The translations under genes and the position numbers were made by a program. From contig CAJGBV010000013.1 of NCBI GenBank assembly GCA_904501755.1, positions 1 through 58,543 on the forward strand: 58,543 nucleotides of DNA, read 5' to 3'. The notes beneath the pieces were generated by a model. The model worked only from the letters and a program-made list of their open reading frames with translations. It had not been told where the DNA came from and ran no database searches. This document shows, one piece after another, positions 25,576-34,270 of this stretch; within the stretch, counting starts at the first letter, position 1, and every line of letters begins with the position of its first letter. This stretch comes from Clostridiaceae bacterium. Its GTDB lineage: Bacteria > Bacillota > Clostridia > Oscillospirales > Acutalibacteraceae.

Positions 25576-26640
25576 CTAATCTATAGAAAACCTATATTCA
25601 GTAACAGTTTTAAAAATTTCTCCCGCTTTTATAATACAGGATGGGAATTGTGGATTGTTTACACAGTCAGGGAAAAACTGAGTTTCAAGACAAAACGCCT
25701 GATGGGTAGTATAAGGAACACCCTTTTTACCTTTTGTATGGGGATAGTTTCCAAGACCGTTTCCGCTGTAGAACTGAACACCCGGCATATCGGAATAGGT
25801 TTCCATTTTTCTTCCCGAAACGTTTTCCTTTGTAACAGCAATACATTTTAAAGTTTTATCCCAGCCTTTAACCACATAGTTATGGTCATAGCCGTTGCCG
25901 TAAAGAAGCTGAGCACATTCCTCTGTTTTGTCTATGTCCTCACCTATTTTCTTGAAGGTTCTGAAATCAAAGGGGGTTCCCTGTACCTTCATAAGCTTTC
26001 CGTCGGGAATACAAGCTCTATCCTTTACAGATGTTATATAATCTGCATTTATAAGCATTTCGTGGTCACGCACGGTTTCACAGTCAAGACCGCCTAAATT
26101 AAAAAACGCGTGATTAGTGAAGTTTGCAGGGGTATCCTTATCCGAAACAGCCTCATATTCAATTCTCAGCACACTGTTTTCGTCAAAGGAATATATAACC
26201 TTTACCTTAAGATTACCGGGATAACCGCCTTCGCCGTGGGGGCTGAAAAGAGAAAGTATAAGCTTATCGTCCTTTATTTCACTGTCCCATATCTTTTTAT
26301 GGAAACCACAGCTTCCACCGTGAAGATGGTTTTCACCGTTATTCTTCTCTAAATTATATGTAACGTCGTTAAGGGTGAATTTAGCCTCTCCTATTCTGTT
26401 GGCATATCTGCCCACAAGCTTACCGAAAAAGGTCCCCCAGTCCTCCAGTGACTGAACAGTATCATAGCCTACTATAATATCATCCATTTTCCCGTTTCTG
26501 TCAGGCAGAATTATATTGGTTATACATCCGCCGTAATCGGAAATATCACAGTAAGCACCACTGCTGTTTTTCAGTCTGAAGCTGAAAATTTCTTTTCCTG
26601 TGGAAAGCTTTCCCAGACTTGTTTTTGTAATATTGCTCAT
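25576..26640 (-). CDS. galM: Aldose 1-epimerase (mutarotase)
   Basis: Cytoplasmic enzyme that converts the alpha and beta anomers of aldoses, 354 residues. Family hallmarks are GRYANRIGEAKFTLN, ENHLHGG with the first catalytic His, NFTNHAFFNLGG with the second His, and LETQFFPDCVN near the C-terminus with the catalytic Glu. It lies 9 bp after the activase gene and 10 bp before the isomerase gene. In this operon it would supply the ring form required by the isomerase, a role shared with the RhaM-type protein upstream; two mutarotases in one operon is notable. Confidence 0.92.
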   Translation of the reverse strand: MSNITKTSLGKLSTGKEIFSFRLKNSSGAYCDISDYGGCITNIILPDRNGKMDDIIVGYDTVQSLEDWGTFFGKLVGRYANRIGEAKFTLNDVTYNLEKNNGENHLHGGSCGFHKKIWDSEIKDDKLILSLFSPHGEGGYPGNLKVKVIYSFDENSVLRIEYEAVSDKDTPANFTNHAFFNLGGLDCETVRDHEMLINADYITSVKDRACIPDGKLMKVQGTPFDFRTFKKIGEDIDKTEECAQLLYGNGYDHNYVVKGWDKTLKCIAVTKENVSGRKMETYSDMPGVQFYSGNGLGNYPHTKGKKGVPYTTHQAFCLETQFFPDCVNNPQFPSCIIKAGEIFKTVTEYRFSID

Positions 26641-26649
26641 TATATCATC

Positions 26650-27606
26650 TCACTCTGATGTTATTCCTGAAATAACTGTTTTTTCTTTATCGATACCGCT
26701 TTCTTCCACTATTTTTCTTATTTCCTCCACATCCTTTAAGGACATAACAGGAAAGTCCTTTAGTGTCCAGTCTATACCCAGCTTCTCGTATTTATTTGCA
26801 CAAGCTTTATTAAAGGTGCAAAGCTCAAAACGGGAAACGGTATCATCAAGGTTTTCTTTTATAAACCCTGCTATAGCAGAAATATTTTCTGCTGTTGCGG
26901 TAATTTTCGGTATAAGAGGTGTGCGTATCCAGATTTCAGAGCTGTATTTTCCCTGTCTTTTACCGTCAGCTATTTTTAAAATGTTTTCTAAAATACGCTC
27001 ATTTGACTGCCCTGTATACTGCTTATGCAAAGCCGCATCCATCAGCTTTATATCATATAAAACACAGTCAGTAAGAGGCAGTACCTCATCCAGATATTCA
27101 AAGGGCACAGCACCGCAGGTATCAAGGGCAGTATGAATACCGTTTTGTCTGCAAAGAGCGAAAAGTTCTTTCACAAATTCGTACTGTAAAAGAGGTTCTC
27201 CCCCTGAAACAGTTATTCCGCCGCCATAGCTTTTATAATAACTGTCGTACTTTTTAAGCTCAGCAAAAAGCTCATCAGCATCTATTTCCTTTCCAACAAA
27301 GGAAATTGCTCCCGTCGGACATGCTTTTACACACCCTGCACACTTCTTGCATTTTTCGGTGTTTACAGAAACTCCGCTTTCGCTAAGTGTGCAATTATTA
27401 CCATCACAGGATTTTTCACACAAACCGCAACCTATACACTGATTTTTCTCCCACCAGAGCTGCTGCTTTGACGAAATGCTTTCAGGATTATGACACCAAG
27501 CACAACTTAAACAACAACCCTTGAGAAAAACCGTTGAACGCATACCCGGTCCATCGTGGGTAGTTCCGCGGTATATATCAAAAATGAAGCCCTTAGAGTG
27601 ACTCAT
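26650..27606 (-). CDS. Glycyl-radical enzyme activating protein (radical SAM)
   Basis: Radical S-adenosylmethionine enzyme that makes the glycyl radical on its partner, the neighbouring glycyl-radical enzyme. From the ATG at 27606 it has 318 residues. The SAM cluster motif CxxxCxxC is in GCCLSCAWCHNPE (Cys31, 35, 38). Two extra 4Fe-4S ferredoxin clusters follow (CIGCGLCEKSC and CKKCAGCVKACP, about residues 55-100), the layout of activases for non-PFL glycyl-radical enzymes. GGGITVSGGEPLLQ is the SAM-binding strand. The start overlaps the last 14 bases of the partner gene. Confidence 0.94.
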   Translation of the reverse strand: MSHSKGFIFDIYRGTTHDGPGMRSTVFLKGCCLSCAWCHNPESISSKQQLWWEKNQCIGCGLCEKSCDGNNCTLSESGVSVNTEKCKKCAGCVKACPTGAISFVGKEIDADELFAELKKYDSYYKSYGGGITVSGGEPLLQYEFVKELFALCRQNGIHTALDTCGAVPFEYLDEVLPLTDCVLYDIKLMDAALHKQYTGQSNERILENILKIADGKRQGKYSSEIWIRTPLIPKITATAENISAIAGFIKENLDDTVSRFELCTFNKACANKYEKLGIDWTLKDFPVMSLKDVEEIRKIVEESGIDKEKTVISGITSE

Positions 27607-29869
27607 AATTATTTCTGCCAACAAACTCTATCTGGAAGGATTTAGCCATACAGATAAAGCGGGTTGTATAACCTGTTACCTTAACAATAATATTGCGGTA
27701 TTCAGGATTATCGGGATGCTCTATTGCATCCTTAAGCTTTTCAAGGTCAATTATATTAAGATTGATCTGGAAAGCACCTCTGCTGAAAAATGCTTCGGTA
27801 AAATGCTTAATATAGTCACCGATATTTTCCTTGCCATCAAAGAAGCGTGGCTGAAGTTCAATCTGCAATGAACCGCCTTGGAATTTATAGTTTTTAATCT
27901 TTGTTACCGAGTTAGCGGTAGCAAGCAGTCCGTTCACGTTTCTGCCTGCGGTAGGATTACAACCGTGAGCAAGAGGCTCCTCAGCCAGTCTACCGTCAGG
28001 CGTAGCAGGAAGAACGTCGGTACAAGTATGACCTTGGAACTGGAACAAAGAACCTCTGTACTGCTGTCCTCTGTTATTCTTTGTAGCATCAAGTACCTCT
28101 GCAATTATATCACAAACGCGAACGCACATAGCATCTGCATCATCAATATCGTTACCGAATTTATCCTGACGCAAGAAACGCTGACGCATAACCTCGTTAT
28201 CCTTCCAGTTTTCATCAGTAGCTTTTCTTACCTGAGCAAGAGTGTATGCACCCTCTTCGAAAACAAGCTTCTTAATTGCATACAAGGAGTCAGCAACATT
28301 GGGAATACCGAGAATGTTGGTTGATGTGAACTGATAGTCAACACCTCTTGCACCTGTCATATCAATACCTCTTTCAATAGGTCCGTGACAGTTAAGAGAG
28401 GTAGCCATTTCAGGCCATACCTTATCAAGCACATCATACTGAGCATCCTTGAATATACGAAGAGCCTCAGCAGTACGCTTGAATTCTTCTTTGAATATTT
28501 CCATCAAACGCTCAAAATCTGTTACATTTTCTTCAATACCCCTGTCGATTGTTCGCCACATAGGGTCAAGAAGAACGAGAGCGTTTACATCCTGGTCACA
28601 GTATTCTCTACCCGGCAGACAGAACCACTGACATCCGCTTACCGCTACATTCCAGGCGATATCGGGGTCAACTCCCGAGCGAAGCTGACAGTCAACAAGC
28701 AGGTCATAGTTAGCCATAGAAGGAACACTGGCTCCGTGACGAGCAAGTACGTCACAGGCATAATCCATAAGTTCATTATTTATATCCTTATGCCACATAA
28801 GGAACAAATTATTATAGTCGTCAACCATATCATAGGCTTCAAGAATAATAAAGCTCATTTCATTGGAAGCGTCGCTTCCGTCCTTAAGTCTTCCGCCTAT
28901 GGAGAAATGCTGACCTCTGATTTTAAGGAACATTTCAGCAAGGGTTTCTCTTGCTTCCTGTCTTGTAATTATTCCGTCCTTTAAATCCTTCTGATAAAAA
29001 TCGTTAAGGTAAAGGTCGAGTCTTCCGTAGCCGTTACCATGTCCCACAATTCTGTCGGTCATAATAGCAAAATGTATCCACTGTACAGCCTGATGGAAGG
29101 TCTTGGGAGGATTCTCGGCAATATAGGCACAATCCTGTGCTATCTGTCTATAAAGAGCCTTCTGAGCTTCGTCAGCTTCCTTATCTGCAAAAGCATTTGC
29201 TTTATCGGCATAATCCTTTATGTAGTCAATTATTGCCTGACAAACAATCTTAAGGCCGTTTAAATAGCCTGTTTTTTCGGTTTCCTCAAGACGTGTATAA
29301 AGAGCAATAGAATCATCTATTCTCTTCATTATTCCGCCCCAGCCCTGTGTAAGACCTATGTTATAGTCAGGACAGGTATGGCCGTGACTTGTGCCACCCG
29401 CACCAAGTTTTCTTACCTCTCTGCCCATTTCGTGAACCTTTTCACCGAAATTATACTTTCGGATTTCGTTCATTTCCCAGAAAAATTCACCTACAATGGA
29501 CTCGTAAGGATGTATGGAAGCAGGGGTATTGCTGAGCAGGAATGCATAGTCCTTTGCCCAGCTTTCCGCTGTTGCTTCATAGCCCTCAACATGAGAAGGA
29601 ACCTCATCATACTTAGGAAAAGACTGTCCGTTATCAACACGGCAGCCGTGGTCACCCATAGAAAGATTCATTTCAGGAGGGAAAGACCACTCACCTGTTC
29701 TGGGCACAACGCCGTTACTCTTATCAGTCCAGTGATATACAAGCTGTGTAGTATCAGCAGTATAAATATTTCTTTTACCTGTATAAGCTAATTCCTGATT
29801 ATACTCCATAACCTTTTTAAGACGGTCACTGGGTATAAACTTAGCCTTATATTCCGTTCTTACTTTCAT
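27593..29869 (-). CDS. Glycyl-radical enzyme of unassigned reaction
   Basis: Member of the pyruvate formate-lyase superfamily, 758 residues from the ATG at 29869 (GAGGTG site ahead; a GTG three codons upstream is less likely). The radical Gly is in KVTGY at Gly733, where the family normally has R(V/I)xGY. The thiyl Cys is Cys413 in SGCQWFCLPGR. Dehydratases and C-N lyases of this family carry GCVEP with a base Glu two residues after Cys; here that place is Trp. Pyruvate formate-lyase has two adjacent Cys; here they are four apart. So the reaction should differ from both. Operon partners point to a sugar or sugar-derived substrate. It needs strict anaerobiosis. Confidence 0.9.
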   Translation of the reverse strand: MKVRTEYKAKFIPSDRLKKVMEYNQELAYTGKRNIYTADTTQLVYHWTDKSNGVVPRTGEWSFPPEMNLSMGDHGCRVDNGQSFPKYDEVPSHVEGYEATAESWAKDYAFLLSNTPASIHPYESIVGEFFWEMNEIRKYNFGEKVHEMGREVRKLGAGGTSHGHTCPDYNIGLTQGWGGIMKRIDDSIALYTRLEETEKTGYLNGLKIVCQAIIDYIKDYADKANAFADKEADEAQKALYRQIAQDCAYIAENPPKTFHQAVQWIHFAIMTDRIVGHGNGYGRLDLYLNDFYQKDLKDGIITRQEARETLAEMFLKIRGQHFSIGGRLKDGSDASNEMSFIILEAYDMVDDYNNLFLMWHKDINNELMDYACDVLARHGASVPSMANYDLLVDCQLRSGVDPDIAWNVAVSGCQWFCLPGREYCDQDVNALVLLDPMWRTIDRGIEENVTDFERLMEIFKEEFKRTAEALRIFKDAQYDVLDKVWPEMATSLNCHGPIERGIDMTGARGVDYQFTSTNILGIPNVADSLYAIKKLVFEEGAYTLAQVRKATDENWKDNEVMRQRFLRQDKFGNDIDDADAMCVRVCDIIAEVLDATKNNRGQQYRGSLFQFQGHTCTDVLPATPDGRLAEEPLAHGCNPTAGRNVNGLLATANSVTKIKNYKFQGGSLQIELQPRFFDGKENIGDYIKHFTEAFFSRGAFQINLNIIDLEKLKDAIEHPDNPEYRNIIVKVTGYTTRFICMAKSFQIEFVGRNNYESL

Positions 29870-29881
29870 CAATAACACCTC

Positions 29882-30199
29882 TTAAAAGTCGTGATGGAAA
29901 ATTTCTTTAAGCATTATACTTGCCTGTTCTTCATTTACGGGGGTGAGCATTGCTCCTGTTGCTTCTTTCCATCTCTTTATAGCAGGAAGCTCTGCCTTTT
30001 TCTTCATATCAGCCTCAAAGTCATCTCCTACATATTCGCTGTATGAGAAAAGATAATCACCAATAGCAAAAATTGTGAAGTTACGAGTGCCACAGGAATG
30101 AGAAGCCTCAACAACATCATCCCATATCTCGTCATGGATTTTTATATAGGCATCCATCATACCCTCTTTTACCTTTGTTACAGTTCCTATACGTTTCAT
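29882..30199 (-). CDS. L-rhamnose mutarotase (RhaM) family protein
   Basis: Small dimeric mutarotase-like protein, 105 residues, the RhaM size. The conserved catalytic His22 is present in IKIHDEIWDDV, as is the FSYSEYVGDDFEADM stretch. E. coli RhaM interconverts L-rhamnose anomers, and relatives act on L-fucose and other deoxy sugars. It lies 11 bp after the araC-type gene and 12 bp before the glycyl-radical enzyme. It suggests that the operon's sugar has an L-rhamnose/L-fucose-like ring, although no rhamnose kinase or aldolase is present. Confidence 0.88.
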   Translation of the reverse strand: MKRIGTVTKVKEGMMDAYIKIHDEIWDDVVEASHSCGTRNFTIFAIGDYLFSYSEYVGDDFEADMKKKAELPAIKRWKEATGAMLTPVNEEQASIMLKEIFHHDF

Positions 30200-30210
30200 T
30201 TTTTTAACTC

Positions 30211-31101
30211 CTATCTGCTTCTGTATTTTAAAGGAGAAATTCCTTCATATTTTGTAAACAGTCTTGAAAAATAGTATTTATCATCAAAACCGATTTCCTG
30301 GGCAATTTCCTCAAGGGTTTTATCTGTGGTAACAAGAAGAAATTTTGCTCTGTCAATACGGCGTTGATTTCTATAACGATTAATACTAAGTCCAAAATAT
30401 TGCTTGAATATTCGGTTTGCATAGTCATAGTTAATGGAAAACATTTTTTCGATTGCTTTTCCGTCAATATTTTCCATATATTTCTCGTTAATATAATCAG
30501 CAATATTCTTTACGTTATCATAGGACTGACGATGAACTCTGCCGAAAGAGGTTTCGCTCTCACCGATTTTTTCAAGAAACAGAAGGATACTTGTAAAATT
30601 GTTACAAATCTCCAAAGTCTTCTGAATACTACTCTCATTAGCGGGAGAAAGAGATGCCTTAATCTTAGCAGCAAGATAATCAGCAGTGTTTTTATCGGTG
30701 ATATGCACATTCTGAAGCACTGAAACCTGATAATCGTTAAAACGACGGAACCCATAAGGACTCTCTTTAATAAAATCGATATTCTTACGACGCACACTTT
30801 CGATATATTTGTCGTCACTGTTCAAAGTAACACCCAGTGTATCAAAGTGAACAAAATAGTACTTACATTCACAGGTGGTTACAGGTTTCTGACAGGCACC
30901 CTTATTGAAGATATATACATCCCCCGGATTCAGACTCACCCTTTTTCCGTCTACATTTAATTCAAGAGATCCCTCAGTAACATAATAAAGAATGTAATAA
31001 TCGGTCTTTCTTTCCCGATGAAGACGAGGCGGCACAAGATGTTCTCTGCCGATAACAGAAACCTTTATGCCATATTCCAAGTTGAACTTATAATAATTCA
31101 T
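30211..31101 (-). CDS. AraC family transcriptional regulator
   Basis: A 296-residue regulator. An N-terminal cupin-like sugar-sensing domain (about residues 20-100; LELNVDGKRVSLNPGDVYIFNKG) precedes a C-terminal double helix-turn-helix (about residues 195-296), with DYANRIFKQYFGLSINRYRNQRRIDRAK and the typical end IAQEIGFDDKYYFSRLFTKYEGISPLKYR. It is the first gene of the nine-gene operon, has a GAGGTGAT ribosome-binding site, and probably activates the operon when the sugar is present. Confidence 0.92.
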   Translation of the reverse strand: MNYYKFNLEYGIKVSVIGREHLVPPRLHRERKTDYYILYYVTEGSLELNVDGKRVSLNPGDVYIFNKGACQKPVTTCECKYYFVHFDTLGVTLNSDDKYIESVRRKNIDFIKESPYGFRRFNDYQVSVLQNVHITDKNTADYLAAKIKASLSPANESSIQKTLEICNNFTSILLFLEKIGESETSFGRVHRQSYDNVKNIADYINEKYMENIDGKAIEKMFSINYDYANRIFKQYFGLSINRYRNQRRIDRAKFLLVTTDKTLEEIAQEIGFDDKYYFSRLFTKYEGISPLKYRSR

Positions 31102-31116
31102 ACCATCACCTCTTTC

Positions 31117-31145
31117 ATTAAACCCTATATTAGTATTTCCGTCAA
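31117..31145 (-). promoter_or_regulatory. Promoter of the glycyl-radical sugar operon
   Basis: TTGACG (31140-31145), 17 bp, TTTAAT (31117-31122) on the minus strand, 16 bp before the AraC-type start. No other promoter or terminator was seen down to 20956, so it probably drives all nine genes. Confidence 0.7.
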
Positions 31146-31186
31146 TAGTCTATTCAGACGAAATTTAGACAAAAGCGACTTTTCAT

Positions 31187-31220
31187 CCAAAAAAATCCAA
31201 GACCGGAAGGTCTTGGATTT
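31187..31220 (-). terminator. Intrinsic terminator of mgsA
   Basis: AAATCCAAGACC-ttcc-GGTCTTGGATTT followed by T residues on the minus strand. It separates mgsA from the sugar operon promoter. Confidence 0.92.
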
Positions 31221-31234
31221 CAGTTACTCAGGGA

Positions 31235-31615
31235 CTAATCAAAATATATTTTATTTTTCATTGCCTCAAGCATTACGGTTGCACTTTTTTCGTTAGTAGC
31301 AAGAGGGATTTTTTGCACATCGCAAAGACGGAGCAGTGCCGATACATCAGGTTCGTGAGGCTGTGCTGTAAGAGGGTCGCGAAGAAATATAACCAAATCC
31401 ATATTACCGTCAGCAAGCATAGCACCTATCTGTTGGTCACCGCCAAGGGGACCGCTTTTCATTCTATAAATAGCAAGACCCGTTTCCCCCATTATAAGTG
31501 TACCTGTAGTTCCCGTAGCGTAAAGCTCGTGGCCGTCAAGCACTTCCTTATACTTTTTGGCAAGTTCAATTATATCGTTTTTCTTTTTATCATGAGCAAT
31601 AAGAGCAATTTTCAT
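31235..31615 (-). CDS. mgsA: Methylglyoxal synthase
   Basis: Converts dihydroxyacetone phosphate to methylglyoxal and phosphate, a bypass that relieves sugar-phosphate stress. Its 126 residues are slightly short of E. coli MgsA. It shows HDKKKNDI at the N-terminus, ATGTTG, SGPLGGDQQIGAM with the catalytic Asp, and PHEPDVSALLR with the conserved His. It lies 5 bp after the O-antigen-ligase-type gene and shares its promoter. Its place next to the sugar operon is suggestive because several deoxy-sugar routes release dihydroxyacetone phosphate. Confidence 0.95.
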   Translation of the reverse strand: MKIALIAHDKKKNDIIELAKKYKEVLDGHELYATGTTGTLIMGETGLAIYRMKSGPLGGDQQIGAMLADGNMDLVIFLRDPLTAQPHEPDVSALLRLCDVQKIPLATNEKSATVMLEAMKNKIYFD

Positions 31616-31620
31616 TTTTT

Positions 31621-32820
31621 CTAATCCTTTCTTTCTGTTTTCTTTATATGCTTTAATGTTCTTTCATCAACACCAATGCCGCTGACTATAAAAAGGAATA
31701 CCATTCCGGTCTGAACCCAGACAAAAGTGGTGTCCATAAGTCCATAGCAGACAATGGCTGCTGCAGTGGCTGTAGCAAAAATTATATGAGAATATTTTCT
31801 CGAATATTTTTTAAGAGAGTCGTGACAGTTAATCATTCTCCGTATAAAGTCCCCAAGATAAATACCTACAAGAGTAGTTCCCACAAGGCCGTGACAAAGC
31901 AGGCAGTCAAGAAGCAGATTATGCGCAAGCGAAGCCTTGAATATATCGGGACGAGTAGGAGAAAGCGTATTATAAAGGTGCTTATAGCTAAAAAAACCGT
32001 GTCCGAAAATCGGAGTTTTCTTAATCTGCTCAATAGCAAAGCTCCATATTTTAATTCTGTTATCGGTGGTCCCGCCAATTTCACTTATTCGTGGCAAAAA
32101 TTCAGGAATAAGAATTATTCCTACAAAAGCTACAACCACAACACCTAAAAAAACCGCCAACAGCTTATAATCGTGATTGAATATTAAAAGCAGAACTATG
32201 CCTATTGCACCTATTATCCAAAGGCTCATACTACCACTCAGATAAAGACCTACGGCATTAAAAGCGGCAACAATATAGTATACATAATAGCCTTTTACTC
32301 TGCTGACAACCTTATAAGCACATATAAGAATAGCAAACATTACGGCAACACCGAAGAAATTTGCATTTGAAAAGAAAACCTCACATCTGTATCCTGCATT
32401 TTTCGGTTCATTAATAATCTTTTCCGCTATACTATATGCCGTTGCAAGACTTGAACCCACGCAAATCACATTAAGCAAAAGCTCATAAAAGCCTTTTGTA
32501 ATAATTTTAAATGTTACAGAAAAAACTACCATCATAGCAGCAAACACAAGGGTTCTGATAAAACCGATATAATTACCGTAATAAATCGCAACTGCAGAGG
32601 TAATAACATTGAAAATAGTTATTATTATATTTCGTTTTTCTGCATATATTTTATCTCTCGTACCCGGCAGTAAACAAAATAAAATACCTACAGCACCGAT
32701 AACTATTCTTGCTACATTGTAATGGACAAAACAAGAAAATGCAGCAATAAGTATAAGAATACGGGCAAAGCCTATACTTTTGTTACGCTGTAAAACAGCT
32801 ACAGTTTTTTGGTTACTCAC
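31621..32820 (-). CDS. O-antigen ligase / Wzy-type membrane protein
   Basis: Multispanning membrane protein of 399 residues with about ten hydrophobic segments. The large loop holding DNRIKIWSFAIEQIKKTPIFGHGF and the SLAHNLLLDCLLCHGLVG stretch is the Wzy_C pattern of O-antigen ligases and polymerases. In a Gram-positive host it would polymerise or attach surface polysaccharide or teichoic-acid-like glycan. It starts at GTG 32820 behind a GAGGGGGG site, with its own promoter. mgsA follows in the same transcript. No glycosyltransferase genes are adjacent, so the exact glycan is unknown. Confidence 0.8.
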   Translation of the reverse strand: MSNQKTVAVLQRNKSIGFARILILIAAFSCFVHYNVARIVIGAVGILFCLLPGTRDKIYAEKRNIIITIFNVITSAVAIYYGNYIGFIRTLVFAAMMVVFSVTFKIITKGFYELLLNVICVGSSLATAYSIAEKIINEPKNAGYRCEVFFSNANFFGVAVMFAILICAYKVVSRVKGYYVYYIVAAFNAVGLYLSGSMSLWIIGAIGIVLLLIFNHDYKLLAVFLGVVVVAFVGIILIPEFLPRISEIGGTTDNRIKIWSFAIEQIKKTPIFGHGFFSYKHLYNTLSPTRPDIFKASLAHNLLLDCLLCHGLVGTTLVGIYLGDFIRRMINCHDSLKKYSRKYSHIIFATATAAAIVCYGLMDTTFVWVQTGMVFLFIVSGIGVDERTLKHIKKTERKD

Positions 32821-32859
32821 GCCGTACCCCCCTCTGCTATACCTTAATAGCCATTATAT

Positions 32860-32888
32860 ATAATAATACTTTGCAGCAAAAAAGTCAA
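32860..32888 (-). promoter_or_regulatory. Promoter of the O-antigen-ligase-type gene and mgsA
   Basis: TTGACT (32883-32888), 17 bp, TATTAT (32860-32865) on the minus strand. Confidence 0.75.
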
Positions 32889-32890
32889 TC

Positions 32891-34105
32891 TCACCTTTCA
32901 TATAACCTACACTTTTGGCTATTATAAAACCCTGTTTTCTTAATCGGCAGAAAACTAAATATAACCGCAATAAGATAAAATATAATCCCCTTTAAACCAA
33001 ACAATTCAACTGCAAGAATAAGACAAGCCAAGGGACATTTAGTCAAAAAACAGAGCAATGCTGTCATTCCTATCGCCGCCGCAAACACAGTGTCCACACC
33101 TAAAAATGAAGCCATTACACTTCCGAATGTAGCCCCAATAAAGAGGGTGGGAACTATTTCACCGCCTTTAAACCCTGCAGCTACCGAAATCACAGTGAAA
33201 ACTATTTTTAAAACAAAAGCAAAGTAATTCACCTGTTCTCCGTTCATTACCTTATGTATAATATGAAAACCTGCACCGTTATAATAATTATTACCTACAA
33301 TAAGAGTTAATATAATAACCAAAACAGCTCCTAAAGAAATCCGCAAATACTCATTTACAACTATCTTAGCAGCCCATTTTTCGCAAAAATGCAAAAGTTT
33401 TATGAAAATATACCCCACTACAATTGTTGAAACTACAATTAAAATCACCTTATAAAAACTATTAACAGAAAGTTTAGGAATGGTATATACATTAAAATAT
33501 TCACCTTTAACACCTAATAATTTCGAACAGTAAAAAGCCGCATAACAAGACAATAATGTAGGAAAAATTGCAGACAAAAGCATTTTACCTATAAACGCAA
33601 CCTCTACAACAAATATACAAGCACCTATAGGTGTACCGAAAAGAGCGGCAAAGAAAGCACCCATACCGCAAACAGTGAGTATTTTTGTTTCATCTTTATT
33701 AAGTTTAAAAAGTTCTGAAAAACAGGCAGCAATGCCGGCACCAAGCTGTAAGGATGCACCCTCCTTACCGACAGATGCACCGAAAGCCTGTGATATCAAT
33801 GTTGCGCCAAATATTGCAGGCACTATGTTTTTAGTAATTCTCTTTTCTCCATTTATCGAGGCTATAACACTATCTGTTGAAACGCCCGACACTCCAAAAA
33901 ATTTATAAAGAAAAACCGAAAGAATACCACCCGGCAAAAGCAAGAAGAGCATAAAATTATTATTATGTCTTAAAGCGGTAAGATATTCCACAGCATTTGC
34001 AAAAACAGCTCCTATAAAACCGCAGACAATACCAATTAAAGCACCAAGCAAAAGCCATTTGAAGATGTATATAAAAATTTTATTAGTAAAACAATTATGT
34101 TCCAT
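32891..34105 (-). CDS. ClC family chloride channel or transporter
   Basis: Integral membrane protein, 404 residues with the ClC helix pattern. The gating-glutamate motif is clear as GKEGASLQLGAG (GKEGP in most ClCs). The GTPIGACIFVVEV and GFKGGEIVPTLFIGA segments match helices that line the pore. The usual GSGIP selectivity loop is replaced by GVSGVS, so ion preference is uncertain: chloride/proton exchange, or possibly another anion. No C-terminal CBS domains are present. It has its own promoter and a GAGGGGAT site. Confidence 0.87.
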   Translation of the reverse strand: MEHNCFTNKIFIYIFKWLLLGALIGIVCGFIGAVFANAVEYLTALRHNNNFMLFLLLPGGILSVFLYKFFGVSGVSTDSVIASINGEKRITKNIVPAIFGATLISQAFGASVGKEGASLQLGAGIAACFSELFKLNKDETKILTVCGMGAFFAALFGTPIGACIFVVEVAFIGKMLLSAIFPTLLSCYAAFYCSKLLGVKGEYFNVYTIPKLSVNSFYKVILIVVSTIVVGYIFIKLLHFCEKWAAKIVVNEYLRISLGAVLVIILTLIVGNNYYNGAGFHIIHKVMNGEQVNYFAFVLKIVFTVISVAAGFKGGEIVPTLFIGATFGSVMASFLGVDTVFAAAIGMTALLCFLTKCPLACLILAVELFGLKGIIFYLIAVIFSFLPIKKTGFYNSQKCRLYER

Positions 34106-34126
34106 AACTATCCCCTCACGGCGACT

Positions 34127-34155
34127 ATTGTAACATAAATTTATATATAAATCAA
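34127..34155 (-). promoter_or_regulatory. Promoter of the ClC gene
   Basis: TTGATT (34150-34155), 17 bp, TACAAT (34127-34132) with TG one base ahead, on the minus strand. Confidence 0.72.
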
Positions 34156-34270
34156 TGCTTCACACATTATTAGATACCTACAAAGGTTGGTGTGTATCTT
34201 TTGAAACGGTTGCACAAATCCGAAGTAAATATAAATTTTCACCTATATGTTCGAACCGCCACATATTAAA
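34156..34270. other. Intergenic DNA without a recognised gene
   Basis: AT-rich stretch between the ClC promoter and the hairpin array. It holds a weak AGATAC/GTATCT inverted repeat near 34172-34200. Nothing else is supported. Confidence 0.5.

Noticed and set aside
27593..30199. Propanediol dehydratase branch of fucose/rhamnose fermentation
   Set aside because: The GCVEP motif is missing, and there is no aldolase, kinase, propanediol oxidoreductase or microcompartment shell gene.
22339..31101. Sulfoquinovose sulfo-transketolase / isethionate pathway
   Set aside because: The glycyl-radical enzyme lacks the dehydratase/lyase Glu motif, and no sulfonate transporter, sulfoacetaldehyde enzyme or microcompartment gene is present. 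It is kept only as an analogy.
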